From the NCBI GenBank assembly GCA_900540985.1, contig UQIC01000001.1, positions 67,862-131,861 on the forward strand: a stretch of 64,000 bases of DNA, given 5' to 3'. Within the stretch, counting starts at the first letter, position 1; each line of letters begins with the position of its first letter. Below are positions 15,308 to 24,271 of the stretch, one piece after another. Position numbers and translations under genes: made by a program. Under the pieces are notes generated by a model, which saw only the letters and a program-made list of their open reading frames with translations, did not search any database and had not been told where the DNA came from. The DNA comes from an uncultured Collinsella sp. GTDB lineage: Bacteria > Actinomycetota > Coriobacteriia > Coriobacteriales > Coriobacteriaceae.

Positions 15308-18012
15308 TGGCCAATATGTCGCTGGAAGAGACCTATGCCGAAATGAGGCAAGCGCTCAGCGAGGTCAAGGAATGCCAGGCTCATCTGCTGGGAGCTTGTG
15401 AATCCCAATCTGCCTCCGTTGACACGTGGTTGAAGATGACGCTGAAGGAGAGACAGGAGGCAAAAACACGAGCGCTCAATAAACTCAGCATCCGGGAGAA
15501 GCGCCGCAACGCCCTTTCGAAAAAGCGGGTGCAGGATACCGTTGACGAGTTGCTGGCGATCGAGGAAGGCTCGGCCCTCAATGCCGCCGAGTATATCCAG
15601 ATTGGATCGATGTCGAAAACTTCAAAACGTGACGATTTGTTTACGGTGCCCTTTATCGTTCCGTTGCTTGGTCACGGCAATATCGTGATGTCGGTTTCAG
15701 GCGAGGGCTGCATTTCAGACGGGGTAGTGCGCGAGGTAGAGGCCAAGACGCTTTTATCGACTTCAGCGTCGCAAGTTGAAATCATTAGTTTTGACCCGGC
15801 ACTCAAAAACATCGAGGCTCCTTTTTCGACGATTGGTCGGAACGGGCAAGGCGAGGCAGCGGTCAGGTATTTGCATTCGAGAGGCGAACTCGATGCCTTA
15901 CTTAACGAGCTGACCGACCGTGTGACGCAAATCAACAACGAGTTGCTGTCAGACGATGAGAGCCTGGCGGTATATCACCAACGGGTCGGAATGCCGGTCG
16001 AGAAGTACCAGCTCGTTGTGATCCACGATATGCCGATGGGAATGGCTGCCGAGCAATACGACCGTATCTGCTCGCTGATGAAGGCGGCCCCAAAGGCAGG
16101 CACTTCTTTCCTAATGATACAACCTAAGATGGACGACTTGCCCAAATGGTATTGCGAGAAGAAACGTTCCTATCCTGTTTCGGAGCGTCTCGAACTATTC
16201 TCGGGCAGTCATGCCCGATGGCTGGGTCACGATGGCTACGATGTTGAGCTCTATGAGCTTGACACGATTGAATCGGCGCAAGCCGCCGAGCGGATGGCCC
16301 GATCAGTGGCAGAGCTGCGGTTGCCCGAAGTAAAGATCGAGTCGGTGCTTCCCGCGGAGTATTGGATGGAGACGAGCGAGGACGGAGTCACGTTCTCGCT
16401 GGGTCTGCGTGGAACCCAGACGGTTGATGTCACGATTGGCTCGAATGAGACTCAAAGACATAATGCACTGATAACCGGCGCGGTCGGACAGGGTAAATCG
16501 AATCTGTTGAAAGATATCATCTACGGTTTGTGCGCCAGGTATTCTCCCGACGAGTTGGAACTCTATCTGTTTGATTTCAAAGAGGGCGTTACCCTGTTTC
16601 CCATGGCTCCCACGCCGGATTCCCCCGAGTATCTACCGCAGGTAAAGGCATTTGGGCTTGAGGCCGATGAAGACTTTGCCATGGATGTGCTGAATTCCAT
16701 AGCCGCCGAGGCCAAACGGAGGGCCGCTGCGATCAAGCCTTACGGAGATAATCTGCTCAAGTATCGGCGCAATAGCGGGAATAAGATGCCGCGTATCGTT
16801 GTGGTCATTGATGAGTTCCAGCTATTTCTAGAAGGCGCGAGAGGCAAGGAAGCCTGTGAACTTTTGGAACGCATCGTTCGCCTCTATCGTGCATACGGTA
16901 TTCACGTGATATTGGCGTCACAAAGTATCGGCGGGATAACCAATCTTGCCATTTCCCAGGGCAAGTTCTTCGCACAGTTTCCTATCCGTATCGGACTGAA
17001 AAACTCGCCGGCGGAGTCGCGGGCGACTTTCGGACCCTTTAACGAGGCGGCTGCTAGCCTAAGGTTCAGGGGACAGGCGATTCTGAACGAAGATTACGGA
17101 AATCCGAGCGCAAATGTGACGGTGCTTACGCCGTTTGCTGAGGATGCCACGTTGGACAGTCTCAGGAACAAGTTCTATGCAATGCCAAAAGGGCACCTTG
17201 ATGAACCGGTGGTTTTCGACGGAAGCACTCTGCCGGAGTTGACTGAGGCCCTCCTTGAGCAGAACGACATAGATTCAGGTAACGTGCCGAGCGCCTTGCT
17301 TGGCCGGGGTGTTTCTGCTGGGTTGGCACCGATATATTTCCCGTTTGAAAGAGCTGCGGGAAGCAATATCGCTCTTGTGGGCAGGGGAACGCTGCCAGGG
17401 CTCGGTGATCTTCCGAATTCTGTCGATCTTGCGGCGTGCGTTATGGAAACGCTTGTTTTATCGCTTGCACGCTATGAGCGAGGCACTGAGTTTGCTGTAG
17501 TGGAGGATGGCGCGCGCCATGTTTCTAATTCGACTCTGGAGATATGCGCTCGTGCGGGGGTTTCTCCGGAGGTCGTGCCTTCGGACGAAGCGGCTGCATG
17601 GATTACCAATTGTCTTCAGAGAAATGATGTCTGGGAAGAATGTGGGCGGGAGCGGTTTGTGTTGGTGCCGAATGCGGACTCACTAGGATCTTTCGACTTT
17701 GGTGCTCAGCAGAAGATTCAAAAGGTATTCCGCGAGGCTCCTATGCACGGAATCCACTTTGTCTGCCATTGGCAAAACCCCGTAGCGCTTTCAGCGCAGT
17801 TGGGTTCATCGGGACTGTCGTCTTTTGACGGCGTGGCGTGTCTGTTTGGCTCGAATGTCACAGCGAAGCAGTTGGATGGCCCGCTGTGCCAGTGGAACGG
17901 GCAAGAGAACCGGGTCCTTTACAAGGAGGCTTCTTCGGGACGTCCCTCAATGAAGCTCATGCCCTTTGTCGCAACGCGATTATGGAGGAGGGGCGACGAT
18001 GAGCAGGGATGA
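15307..18012 (+). CDS. FtsK/SpoIIIE-type ATPase, two ATPase domains
   Basis: 901 residues. Residues 1-100 are helical/coiled coil without a membrane segment. A FtsK/SpoIIIE domain spans about 370-620: Walker A GAVGQGKSN at about 391, Walker B RIVVVIDEFQLF at about 497, then a conserved SQSIGG region. A second, degenerate P-loop domain follows (NIALVGRGTLPGLGDL at about 690; FVLVPNADSL as a Walker B-like strand), reminiscent of the tandem ATPases of EccC/EssC in type VII secretion. Such proteins move DNA or, in type VII systems, export small helical substrates. Its ORF is coupled to the GrpE-like gene and overlaps the next gene by 14 bases. The small helical protein at 18605 is a possible substrate. 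Confidence 0.87.
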   Translation: MANMSLEETYAEMRQALSEVKECQAHLLGACESQSASVDTWLKMTLKERQEAKTRALNKLSIREKRRNALSKKRVQDTVDELLAIEEGSALNAAEYIQIGSMSKTSKRDDLFTVPFIVPLLGHGNIVMSVSGEGCISDGVVREVEAKTLLSTSASQVEIISFDPALKNIEAPFSTIGRNGQGEAAVRYLHSRGELDALLNELTDRVTQINNELLSDDESLAVYHQRVGMPVEKYQLVVIHDMPMGMAAEQYDRICSLMKAAPKAGTSFLMIQPKMDDLPKWYCEKKRSYPVSERLELFSGSHARWLGHDGYDVELYELDTIESAQAAERMARSVAELRLPEVKIESVLPAEYWMETSEDGVTFSLGLRGTQTVDVTIGSNETQRHNALITGAVGQGKSNLLKDIIYGLCARYSPDELELYLFDFKEGVTLFPMAPTPDSPEYLPQVKAFGLEADEDFAMDVLNSIAAEAKRRAAAIKPYGDNLLKYRRNSGNKMPRIVVVIDEFQLFLEGARGKEACELLERIVRLYRAYGIHVILASQSIGGITNLAISQGKFFAQFPIRIGLKNSPAESRATFGPFNEAAASLRFRGQAILNEDYGNPSANVTVLTPFAEDATLDSLRNKFYAMPKGHLDEPVVFDGSTLPELTEALLEQNDIDSGNVPSALLGRGVSAGLAPIYFPFERAAGSNIALVGRGTLPGLGDLPNSVDLAACVMETLVLSLARYERGTEFAVVEDGARHVSNSTLEICARAGVSPEVVPSDEAAAWITNCLQRNDVWEECGRERFVLVPNADSLGSFDFGAQQKIQKVFREAPMHGIHFVCHWQNPVALSAQLGSSGLSSFDGVACLFGSNVTAKQLDGPLCQWNGQENRVLYKEASSGRPSMKLMPFVATRLWRRGDDEQG

Positions 18013-18586
18013 TTTGTACGAAAGGTATCTGTCCGAAGCAGAACGATTTCTGAAATCGGAGGCGTCGACCGCCCAGCTTGTTAAGCAGGAGTGCGATCGT
18101 TGTGATCGGGAGTCGATTTCTGCGAGGAACATGGCGGGCAAAAAGAAAGCGGAGATAGATCGCCTGGCGCATCAAGCGCAGGAGGCTTTTTCGCAATTGT
18201 CTAAACGACTTGCGGGGAGTCACGCGAAGGACGTCGGCGCTGCGCTTCCGAACATGGTAAGACCGATTGCGTCGAATGAAGACGCTGCCGAGCTTGCCTC
18301 TTCGTTATCAGAGCTTATTAAGAAAATCGATTGCTATATCGAGATGATTGAAAAAGATACGTCTGTGGACGAGTTGAGTCAGCGATCTTCAAATGCACTG
18401 GATGCTCGACGGGCGGCTCTTGACCGGAAGCGTCTTCTGATGGAAGAAGAGAAGGCGATGCTGGATCCTCTTCCCGTTAAAGCCGAGGAGTCGAAAGGCG
18501 GCTGCCTTTCTCAGGCGGCGATTCTATGCGCGTGCTGTATTGGGGTAATTTCGCTTATTGCGAATGTGCTATTTGGGTTGTTGTGA
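17999..18586 (+). CDS. Coiled-coil protein with C-terminal membrane anchor
   Basis: 195 residues, largely charged helix (DDLYERYLSEAERFLKSEAS, RRAALDRKRLLMEEEKAM), ending in a hydrophobic segment CLSQAAILCACCIGVISLIA from about 167 to the last residue, so it is probably tail-anchored with the coiled coil in the cytoplasm. Start ATG 17999 has GGAGGAGGGG and lies inside the end of the FtsK-like gene. No family recognised. In this operon it could be a structural or tethering subunit of the ATPase complex. Confidence 0.82.
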   Translation: MSRDDLYERYLSEAERFLKSEASTAQLVKQECDRCDRESISARNMAGKKKAEIDRLAHQAQEAFSQLSKRLAGSHAKDVGAALPNMVRPIASNEDAAELASSLSELIKKIDCYIEMIEKDTSVDELSQRSSNALDARRAALDRKRLLMEEEKAMLDPLPVKAEESKGGCLSQAAILCACCIGVISLIANVLFGLL

Positions 18587-18604
18587 CAACGGAAAGGAAC
18601 AGAA

Positions 18605-18868
18605 ATGAGTCAGAACATCGGCCAGCTCGTTGCAGAGCTGAACGCGTTGGTGTCGAAGATGGAGACGCAGCGAGGTGTGTGCGTCACGGTGGCGGACGAT
18701 CTCGATTCACTGCACGACATGCTTAACGCGGCAATGGAAGGAACAAATTCGACCGCTCAAAATGAGGCGGTTGGGCAGCTTGGAGCGGCAGCGGCAAAGC
18801 TGCTCGAGGCGGGTGGCCTTATCAGTACGGCATGCGATGTGGTCAGCACGTATGCAAGTACGCTCTAG
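18605..18868 (+). CDS. Small helical protein, WXG100/ESAT-6-like candidate
   Basis: 87 residues, predicted as two amphipathic helices with a turn at about residue 42-48 (AAMEGTNST). In WXG100 proteins the turn is W-x-G; here it is MEG, so the tryptophan is missing. Length, the helix-turn-helix layout, the low aromatic content and the C-terminal VVSTYASTL fit that class loosely. It follows an FtsK/SpoIIIE-type ATPase, the usual partner of such substrates. Start has GGAAC/AAAGG upstream. Assignment is inference; a structural component with no export role is equally possible. Confidence 0.6.
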   Translation: MSQNIGQLVAELNALVSKMETQRGVCVTVADDLDSLHDMLNAAMEGTNSTAQNEAVGQLGAAAAKLLEAGGLISTACDVVSTYASTL

Positions 18869-19685
18869 GCGTTTATGGGTGGCGCGGGGGCTCGTCTCCG
18901 CGCTTGCCGTTTTCTTGTTCGGCTTGGGAATTGTTCTGGTCGGTCGTATTGGCGTGAGAAAGGTCGTGAAATCCAGCGGAAGCAATTGTGTGCTGGCGGC
19001 TTGTGCAGATGGTGTTGGAGATGTGCTTGATATCTGCAACGCGAGAGTTGCTGACACGGTTTCAGGGGTTGTAGAGCAAGACGAATCTCGCTCTTCGTCC
19101 ATCGATGGGAGCTCGGAATTTCAGCCAAGCATTCAAGAACGGTACTACGCCGACTTGGCGCATGGGCCTAAGGGCCCTGAGTTTCAGAAGTACATCGTTT
19201 TGCACGATACGGAGGGCGATTCTTCCCCTGAAAGTGTCATCAATTGGTGGGAGTCCAACGGCAATAAGGTAGCGGCTCATTTTGTTGTTGGAAAAGATGG
19301 GTCGATCGTTCAATGTGTGCCTCTCGATCAAATCGCGCACCATGCCGGTTTTGGCGATGCTGGGAAGAACGAGCAGTATGGAACAATCGATGATTCGAGA
19401 GATGACAAGGTCGGAACGTTACCGATAGGGGGAAGCTATCCCGATTACGGCATGAACTCTTATTCCGTTGGGATTGAGATGGTTCATGTTGGAGGATCGG
19501 GCGATTACCCCGAAGAGCAGCTTATCGCTGTCGACGGTCTAATTGCGTATATCGATGAGTACTACGGGTTCAAGAGCCAGATTATCGACCACAAGGCGTG
19601 GCGGACGGGAAATTCGGATACATCGGCGGAATTCTCATCATATCTGTCGAACTATCAAGAATATCGGCGTCATGTTGATGGCTAA
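18852..19685 (+). CDS. Membrane-anchored N-acetylmuramoyl-L-alanine amidase
   Basis: About 277 residues. A hydrophobic signal-anchor (LVSALAVFLFGLGIVLVG, about residues 13-31) is followed by a ~60-residue linker and an Amidase_2/PGRP-like domain: YIVLHDTEGDSS (first Zn His), AHFVVGKDGSIVQCVP, AHHAGFGDAG (second His) and VGIEMVHVG. The catalytic end, DHKAWRTGNSDTS, fits the C-terminal Zn/catalytic region. It should cleave the amide between MurNAc and the stem peptide outside the membrane. The start is uncertain: ATG 18852 overlaps the previous gene by 17 bases and has a weak ribosome site; an in-frame GTG at 18879 is an alternative. A wall hydrolase here supports an envelope-spanning machine. 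Confidence 0.85.
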   Translation: MQVRSRRLWVARGLVSALAVFLFGLGIVLVGRIGVRKVVKSSGSNCVLAACADGVGDVLDICNARVADTVSGVVEQDESRSSSIDGSSEFQPSIQERYYADLAHGPKGPEFQKYIVLHDTEGDSSPESVINWWESNGNKVAAHFVVGKDGSIVQCVPLDQIAHHAGFGDAGKNEQYGTIDDSRDDKVGTLPIGGSYPDYGMNSYSVGIEMVHVGGSGDYPEEQLIAVDGLIAYIDEYYGFKSQIIDHKAWRTGNSDTSAEFSSYLSNYQEYRRHVDG

Positions 19686-19708
19686 AAGACAGCTTGAAAG
19701 GGGAGACA

Positions 19709-20740
19709 GTGAAGTGTCCCAAATGTAACGCAGAGATAGAAGAGGGGACAGTTTACTGCCCCTTTTGTGCTGCGAAAGTATCTTCTGACGTGGGTCGGTC
19801 GACCACAGAGAATGAGCGGACGCCATTCGATGTCAAGGATAATGCGAAGGGGAGGGCAGCGGCGGAGGATTCTGGCAACGAACTAGGTAAAAGAGTAATT
19901 GGGTTAATTGGCGGATTCGATTCAAATAAAATCGTGATAATTGGCCTGGTGGCCATCATCATTATTGGCGGCTTTTATGTTTGGAATCGATTCGGGAGTG
20001 GGCACTCATCACCAGAAATCACTCAAACCTATCAGCATACGATGTATAAATCGGACGCCGATGAGTTTGAGTCGGAAAACTCAGATGAAAAGGACGAGGC
20101 CGACGATGAGGACGCAACTGAATTAATAGTGGTATCAAATAACTCCGCCGGGTTTCCAGAGATGGTGGTGAATGTCAAGGTGAACGGCTCTTCGACAGAG
20201 GCGTTGTCGAAGCCGGAGAATTGGTCCCTGAAAGAAACGGGCACGAACGGTGAGCAGGCTTCGACTAACCCCCGGAGTGTTGTAGTTGGTTCGGACGGAG
20301 TTTGCAAGCTCGCATATCGGTCGACGCTCGGTAGCGATTCGGGTGATAGCCGTACGGTTGTCGTGTCATATATTGATGATCAATCACATAAGGTTATGGA
20401 TAGCTTTTCCTATTACTGCGATGCGAAGAGTTCGACGGTAGACGGTTACTTACTTTCTGAAAGCGACTCACGGCGTTATACCGAGGCGGAGATTGAAAAT
20501 ATGGGCATGAGCTCATGGGAACTATGCTTAGCAAGAAACGAAATATACGCACGCCATGGTCGCAAGTTCAAGGACGAGAAGATCCAAGAGTATTTCGACA
20601 ATAAGGATTGGTATGAAGGCATATACTCGCCTGAGGAATTTGATGCGATGACATCACCGCTTAATGATATCGAAAGGGCAAATGCCGAAACGATCCAGTC
20701 TTACGAACGTGCTATCGGATCTGAGTTTTTAAATCCATAA
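19709..20740 (+). CDS. Zinc-ribbon, single-pass membrane protein with YARHG domain
   Basis: 343 residues starting at GTG 19709 behind GGGGAG. The N terminus is a zinc ribbon (CPKCNAEIEEGTVYCPFC), then a polar linker, a membrane segment at about 74-93 (KIVIIGLVAIIIIGGFYVW), an acidic stretch, a beta-rich middle and a C-terminal YARHG domain (LARNEIYARHGRKFKDEKIQ...FDNKDWYEGIYSPEEF). YARHG domains occur in extracellular parts of cell-envelope proteins and may bind peptidoglycan or protein. It ends the operon that starts with the Hsp70-like gene. A role as sensor or anchor of the system is inferred. Confidence 0.85.
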   Translation: MKCPKCNAEIEEGTVYCPFCAAKVSSDVGRSTTENERTPFDVKDNAKGRAAAEDSGNELGKRVIGLIGGFDSNKIVIIGLVAIIIIGGFYVWNRFGSGHSSPEITQTYQHTMYKSDADEFESENSDEKDEADDEDATELIVVSNNSAGFPEMVVNVKVNGSSTEALSKPENWSLKETGTNGEQASTNPRSVVVGSDGVCKLAYRSTLGSDSGDSRTVVVSYIDDQSHKVMDSFSYYCDAKSSTVDGYLLSESDSRRYTEAEIENMGMSSWELCLARNEIYARHGRKFKDEKIQEYFDNKDWYEGIYSPEEFDAMTSPLNDIERANAETIQSYERAIGSEFLNP

Positions 20741-20774
20741 CAAAACTTGTGGCAAAGACTAGGCAAATGAAGAA

Positions 20775-20807
20775 AACGGGTGCGAGTCTGTGCGACCCGC
20801 ACCCGTT
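20775..20807. terminator. Putative terminator between convergent genes
   Basis: Stem AACGGGTGCG / CGCACCCGTT with a 13-base loop. On the minus strand it is followed by TTTTCTTC, so it could end leftward transcription from trxA; on the plus strand no T-tract follows. Confidence 0.45.
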
Positions 20808-20928
20808 CACTGGGGGCTGTTTGTGACTACCATACTATCCGTGGTTGCACTCGGTGCATCCAGAAGTCCGGCGAGCGGTGCAAAAGCGCTCATGGACGGC
20901 AGGCAGACGGCACCATGTAACAAGCGTA

Positions 20929-21249
20929 TTACAGATGCTTCTCCAGCAGCGCCTGCAGCCTCGCCTTGGGCAGAGCGCCAACCGAGCGGTCAATCTCCTC
21001 GCCGTTCTTAAACACAACCAGCGTGGGGATGCTCATGACGCCATACTTCATGGCCAGGTCCTGGTTGTCGTCGACGTTGCATTTGGCAACGGCAAGCTTG
21101 CCCGCCAGCTCATCGGCAACCTCATCAACGATGGGCGAGAGGGATCGACAGGGCCCGCACCACGGTGCCCAAAAATCGACCAGCACGGGCAGGCTGTCGT
21201 TAACGATGGAATCGAAGTTCTCGGGGGTAATCTGATTAATGTCAGCCAT
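20929..21249 (-). CDS. trxA: Thioredoxin
   Basis: 106-residue canonical thioredoxin with redox site WCGPC (Cys31, Cys34), the cis-proline loop GVMSIPTLVVF and the usual length. It reduces cytosolic disulfides, using thioredoxin reductase (not in the window). ATG 21249 has GGAGG at close spacing; in-frame starts further upstream are not supported by homology-like sequence. Isolated gene, convergent to the Hsp70-like operon and divergent from the gene at 21386. Confidence 0.97.
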   Translation of the reverse strand: MADINQITPENFDSIVNDSLPVLVDFWAPWCGPCRSLSPIVDEVADELAGKLAVAKCNVDDNQDLAMKYGVMSIPTLVVFKNGEEIDRSVGALPKARLQALLEKHL

Positions 21250-21385
21250 GGTGACCTCCATAATGCGACGCGGCTCGGCCGCGTAAAACTCAGTACGACC
21301 GTGCTTATACCCAGCCGCCCGCAAAGCAACCACTCGCGGGCGGCTCTTTTATATAATGGTGGGCACGCAAACGATTGGAGAGCGC

Positions 21386-21961
21386 ATGTCCACGTCACAA
21401 AGCCAGAAAAAAGAAGCCATCGCCCAGGCGGCCGAGCAGGAGCTCACATCGCTTGCGGTCCGTGGCGTGCGTATCGCGGGCAACGCGTGCTCGCCGATCG
21501 TGCTGGTCAAAGGCGATTTGGACGAGGCCGAGCGTTCGGGTGGCGAGCTTGCCGCCGGCCCGGATGGCGCGGCGTTGCGCAAGGCGCTTGGGGCCATCGG
21601 CTACGCGCCCGAGGATTTTTGCGTGCTGGCAAGCGTCGCCGGCGTGGGTGACGGAGCGGTCGCGGTGGGCGAGACTCTGCCGTGCGAGCTGTTCCGTGAG
21701 GCGCTTGAGGCTTTGGACCCCGAGGCGGTGCTACTGCTCGACAACAACGCGGCTGACGCCATGCGCGAGACCTACGCCGATATGCTCGTGGCGATCGATG
21801 ACTTCGACACCGCCATGCTCAAGCCCGGCTTGGTCGCCCATGTGCAGGGTCGCCGCGTGCTCGCGCTCGACGGTTTTGAGGCGGCGCTCACTGACAAAGC
21901 CGCCAAGCAGCGCATGTGGGCATACATCAAGCAGCTGACCCCGGCGGCCGCTCCGCTGTAG
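21386..21961 (+). CDS. Conserved-looking protein of unknown function
   Basis: 191 residues from ATG 21386 (GGAG six bases upstream). High-GC codon use like the core genes indicates a real gene. The N terminus is a charged helix (SQSQKKEAIAQAAEQEL); the rest alternates strands and helices with motifs ACSPIVLVKGDLDEAE and VLLLDNNAADAMRETYADML. The pattern VLLLDNNAAD could be a Rossmann-like strand-loop, but no catalytic signature is recognisable. Unique orientation between trxA and the two-component genes. Confidence 0.75.
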   Translation: MSTSQSQKKEAIAQAAEQELTSLAVRGVRIAGNACSPIVLVKGDLDEAERSGGELAAGPDGAALRKALGAIGYAPEDFCVLASVAGVGDGAVAVGETLPCELFREALEALDPEAVLLLDNNAADAMRETYADMLVAIDDFDTAMLKPGLVAHVQGRRVLALDGFEAALTDKAAKQRMWAYIKQLTPAAAPL

Positions 21962-21979
21962 CGAGGCTGGCGGCAGCCC

Positions 21980-23257
21980 CTACATCACGGCGCGCAGCTC
22001 AAACCGATCGCCGTTAATGCGGAACTGGCAGTTGCCGTTCATGCGCTCCACGGCAAGTTTGATGCTCCTGGTGCCAAAGCCGTGGCCCGCATGCCGGGTC
22101 ACGGGCATGCCGTCGACCATGCGCGGCGCGCGGTCAAACGTGTTGGAAACTAACAGCAGCAGCTGGCCGTCCTCTAATCGCAGATCAAAGTCGACGAATC
22201 GCTTTCCTTGGGGTGCGGCGCTTGCGGCGGTGATAGCGTTTTCCAAGGCATTTGAGAGCACGCTAAACAGGTCGGCGTCACCTACATGGATGGTTTCGGG
22301 CACGGCGGCGCGCAGGTTGGCGGTAATGCCGTTTCTATTGATATCCGAGTTAAATGACGAAAGCGCGATGTTTACGGTCTCGTTGTCGCAGAAGCGGCGT
22401 ACGGCGGTGCGGTCGCCGGCTTCGCAGAGTTCGTCGATGCGATCGAGCGCCTCGTCGGTGTGGCCCTCCTCAATTAAAGCGGCCAGGCCGCGTAGGAAGT
22501 GGCGCATGTCGTGGCGCAGAATCGACAGCTCGCGCCCAGATTGACGCCAAGCCTCGAGCTCTTTGATGGCGGCGCTGTCGCGGGTTTCGAGCATCCAGCG
22601 CTCTCGCTCGGCGGTTTCCTTTTCTTCGTATTCGCGCAGGTAAACGGCAAGAAACATAAGGTAGAAGGCACAGAGCGCAAATGCCAAAAACTCAACCGTC
22701 ACCACCGAGCCCGAGTGGAACAGCGTGGTGTAGACGTTGGTGGCATAGTCAAAGACGTAATAGACGAGCGGCAGGATTAAAAGGATGCCCAGCTCGGTGG
22801 TGCTTTTAATCGCCAAGCGTGGACCGATGTCGCCGGCCCAATGCAACAGGACGGCAAAGACGGCGAGTGTGGTCGCGATGCGCGCCAGGTAGTACGCGAT
22901 CTGAGAATCGGTTGCGGCAAATGCGGCGATGCCCATCCAATTGCTGAACTGGCAGCTCAGATAGGCACTCGTAATGCCGAGCACGGCAAGCAGCGGGCTC
23001 AGGCGGTAGCGCGCGCACAAATAGATGACGAGCGGCAGATGCACGACGAGCGGATATACCTGGCGGGCGAAAAGCTCGCCGCCGACGGCATTGGCGAGGC
23101 CAAATGCGCATCCGGTTACGGCACCGACCAGCACCAGTTCAAGCACATGACGCCGGTTGATCTCGACACCGCACAGCGCCGCCGAGGCAAAGACGCCAAA
23201 GAGCAGCGTCGTGGCGTGGTGGATTGCCCAAAGGACCATTTCGACCGTTGCGGGCAT
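21980..23257 (-). CDS. GHKL sensor histidine kinase (AgrC/LytTR-partner type)
   Basis: 425 residues. Six or so hydrophobic segments fill residues 1-200 (ATTLLFGVFASAALCGV onward), then a dimerisation helix with the phospho-acceptor in ILRHDMRHFLRGL, then a GHKL ATPase: N box SNALENAITAA, G1-like region LLLLVSNTFD and G2 GHGFGTRSIKLAVERMNG. Start ATG 23257 shares one base with the response regulator stop (TAATG); an in-frame upstream extension overlaps that gene and is unlikely. Architecture matches kinases that pair with LytTR regulators and sense peptides, but no peptide precursor or AgrB-like gene was seen nearby. Confidence 0.92.
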   Translation of the reverse strand: MPATVEMVLWAIHHATTLLFGVFASAALCGVEINRRHVLELVLVGAVTGCAFGLANAVGGELFARQVYPLVVHLPLVIYLCARYRLSPLLAVLGITSAYLSCQFSNWMGIAAFAATDSQIAYYLARIATTLAVFAVLLHWAGDIGPRLAIKSTTELGILLILPLVYYVFDYATNVYTTLFHSGSVVTVEFLAFALCAFYLMFLAVYLREYEEKETAERERWMLETRDSAAIKELEAWRQSGRELSILRHDMRHFLRGLAALIEEGHTDEALDRIDELCEAGDRTAVRRFCDNETVNIALSSFNSDINRNGITANLRAAVPETIHVGDADLFSVLSNALENAITAASAAPQGKRFVDFDLRLEDGQLLLLVSNTFDRAPRMVDGMPVTRHAGHGFGTRSIKLAVERMNGNCQFRINGDRFELRAVM

Positions 23258-23979
23258 TAGCGCCTCCCGCCCTCGAAACGCACCGCAAAGTAGGCGTCTT
23301 GGAACCCCTGCTTGCTGCTGCGCGACAGTGGAATGCACGCGCCGGAGCGCATGACGATGTCCGTGCGATCGAAGTGGTCGATGTTGCGCAAGTTGACCTG
23401 GTAACTACGGTGGCATTTAAAGAAGGTGGCATTTTGCGCCAAACGGTCCTCGACGCTGCGGAACGACTCGAGTGCCTCGATGTCGCGTCCGTCGCGCAGG
23501 TGGAAGACCACGTGCTTGTTGCGCGCCTCGGCATATTCGATGTCAGACAGGCGCAGGGCGTGGTAGCCAAAGGAAGTTTTGATTACGAGCTCGTCGGTTG
23601 CCGCCGGGCGCATGCTCGAAAGCTCGTTAAGTAACTGCGCCAGGCGTTCGTAAGTCACGGGCTTGAGCAGATAGTCGAAAGCACGGACCTCGTAGGACTC
23701 CAGTGCGAACTCGGGCGACGAGGTGAGGAACACCAGGCGCACGGCGGTATCGGCCTGGCGCAATTCGCGCGCGGTGTCCATGCCGTTGACGAGCGGCATG
23801 ATCATGTCGAGCAGAATGATGTCGGCGCGCGATGCGGCATGGCGGGCCAGCAGGTCCTCGCCGCGCGTGACGAGCGCAACATCGACCGCCGTGCCCGTCT
23901 CGGTCGACCAACGGTCGATCATCCGGTGCAGTCTATCTAGAAAAGCGACATCATCGTCGCAGGCAATAATCTTGAGCAT
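23257..23979 (-). CDS. LytTR-family response regulator
   Basis: 240 residues. Receiver domain: acidic pair CDDD near residue 8-10, phospho-acceptor Asp in ADIILLDMIMP, then FLTSSPE and the Lys in DYLLKPVT. The C-terminal half is a LytTR DNA-binding domain (LVIKTSFGYHALRLSDIEYAEA...HVVFHLRDG...FFKCHRSYQVNLRNIDHF). Forms a one-base overlapping operon with the kinase. Targets are unknown; LytTR regulators bind paired direct repeats, which I did not locate. Confidence 0.94.
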   Translation of the reverse strand: MLKIIACDDDVAFLDRLHRMIDRWSTETGTAVDVALVTRGEDLLARHAASRADIILLDMIMPLVNGMDTARELRQADTAVRLVFLTSSPEFALESYEVRAFDYLLKPVTYERLAQLLNELSSMRPAATDELVIKTSFGYHALRLSDIEYAEARNKHVVFHLRDGRDIEALESFRSVEDRLAQNATFFKCHRSYQVNLRNIDHFDRTDIVMRSGACIPLSRSSKQGFQDAYFAVRFEGGRR

Positions 23980-24186
23980 TCGGCCCCCTTAAGTAGTTCG
24001 ATTTTGCCACATCGGGTACGCGCCGCTTGCGGGGGTGCGGACCGTTTGCGCCCCACGGCGTGCAACTCGCGCCAAGCGGTATTGCGGTGGCGAAAGATGC
24101 CTCCTGCGCCATCGAGAGCTCAGCTATCCTCAGCTTGCCAGTTCGAAAATGGACCTGCCACATGATTGAATCTTTATTTCAACTTT

Positions 24187-24230
24187 ACACCTAGGTTTAC
24201 AGCTGTCTTGTCAGCTGTAAACCTAGGTGT
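24187..24230. promoter_or_regulatory. Operator-like palindrome upstream of nadA, probable NiaR site
   Basis: Perfect 19-bp arms starting ACACCTAGGTTTACAGCTG (24187-24205) and mirrored at 24212-24230, with a six-base centre. It lies about 40 bases before the nadA start in an operon whose last gene encodes NiaR, so autoregulation by nicotinate is likely. Confidence 0.7.
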
Positions 24231-24271
24231 CATACTAAAGCCCCAAGATTCGCCAAAAGAGAGGGGCCTTG

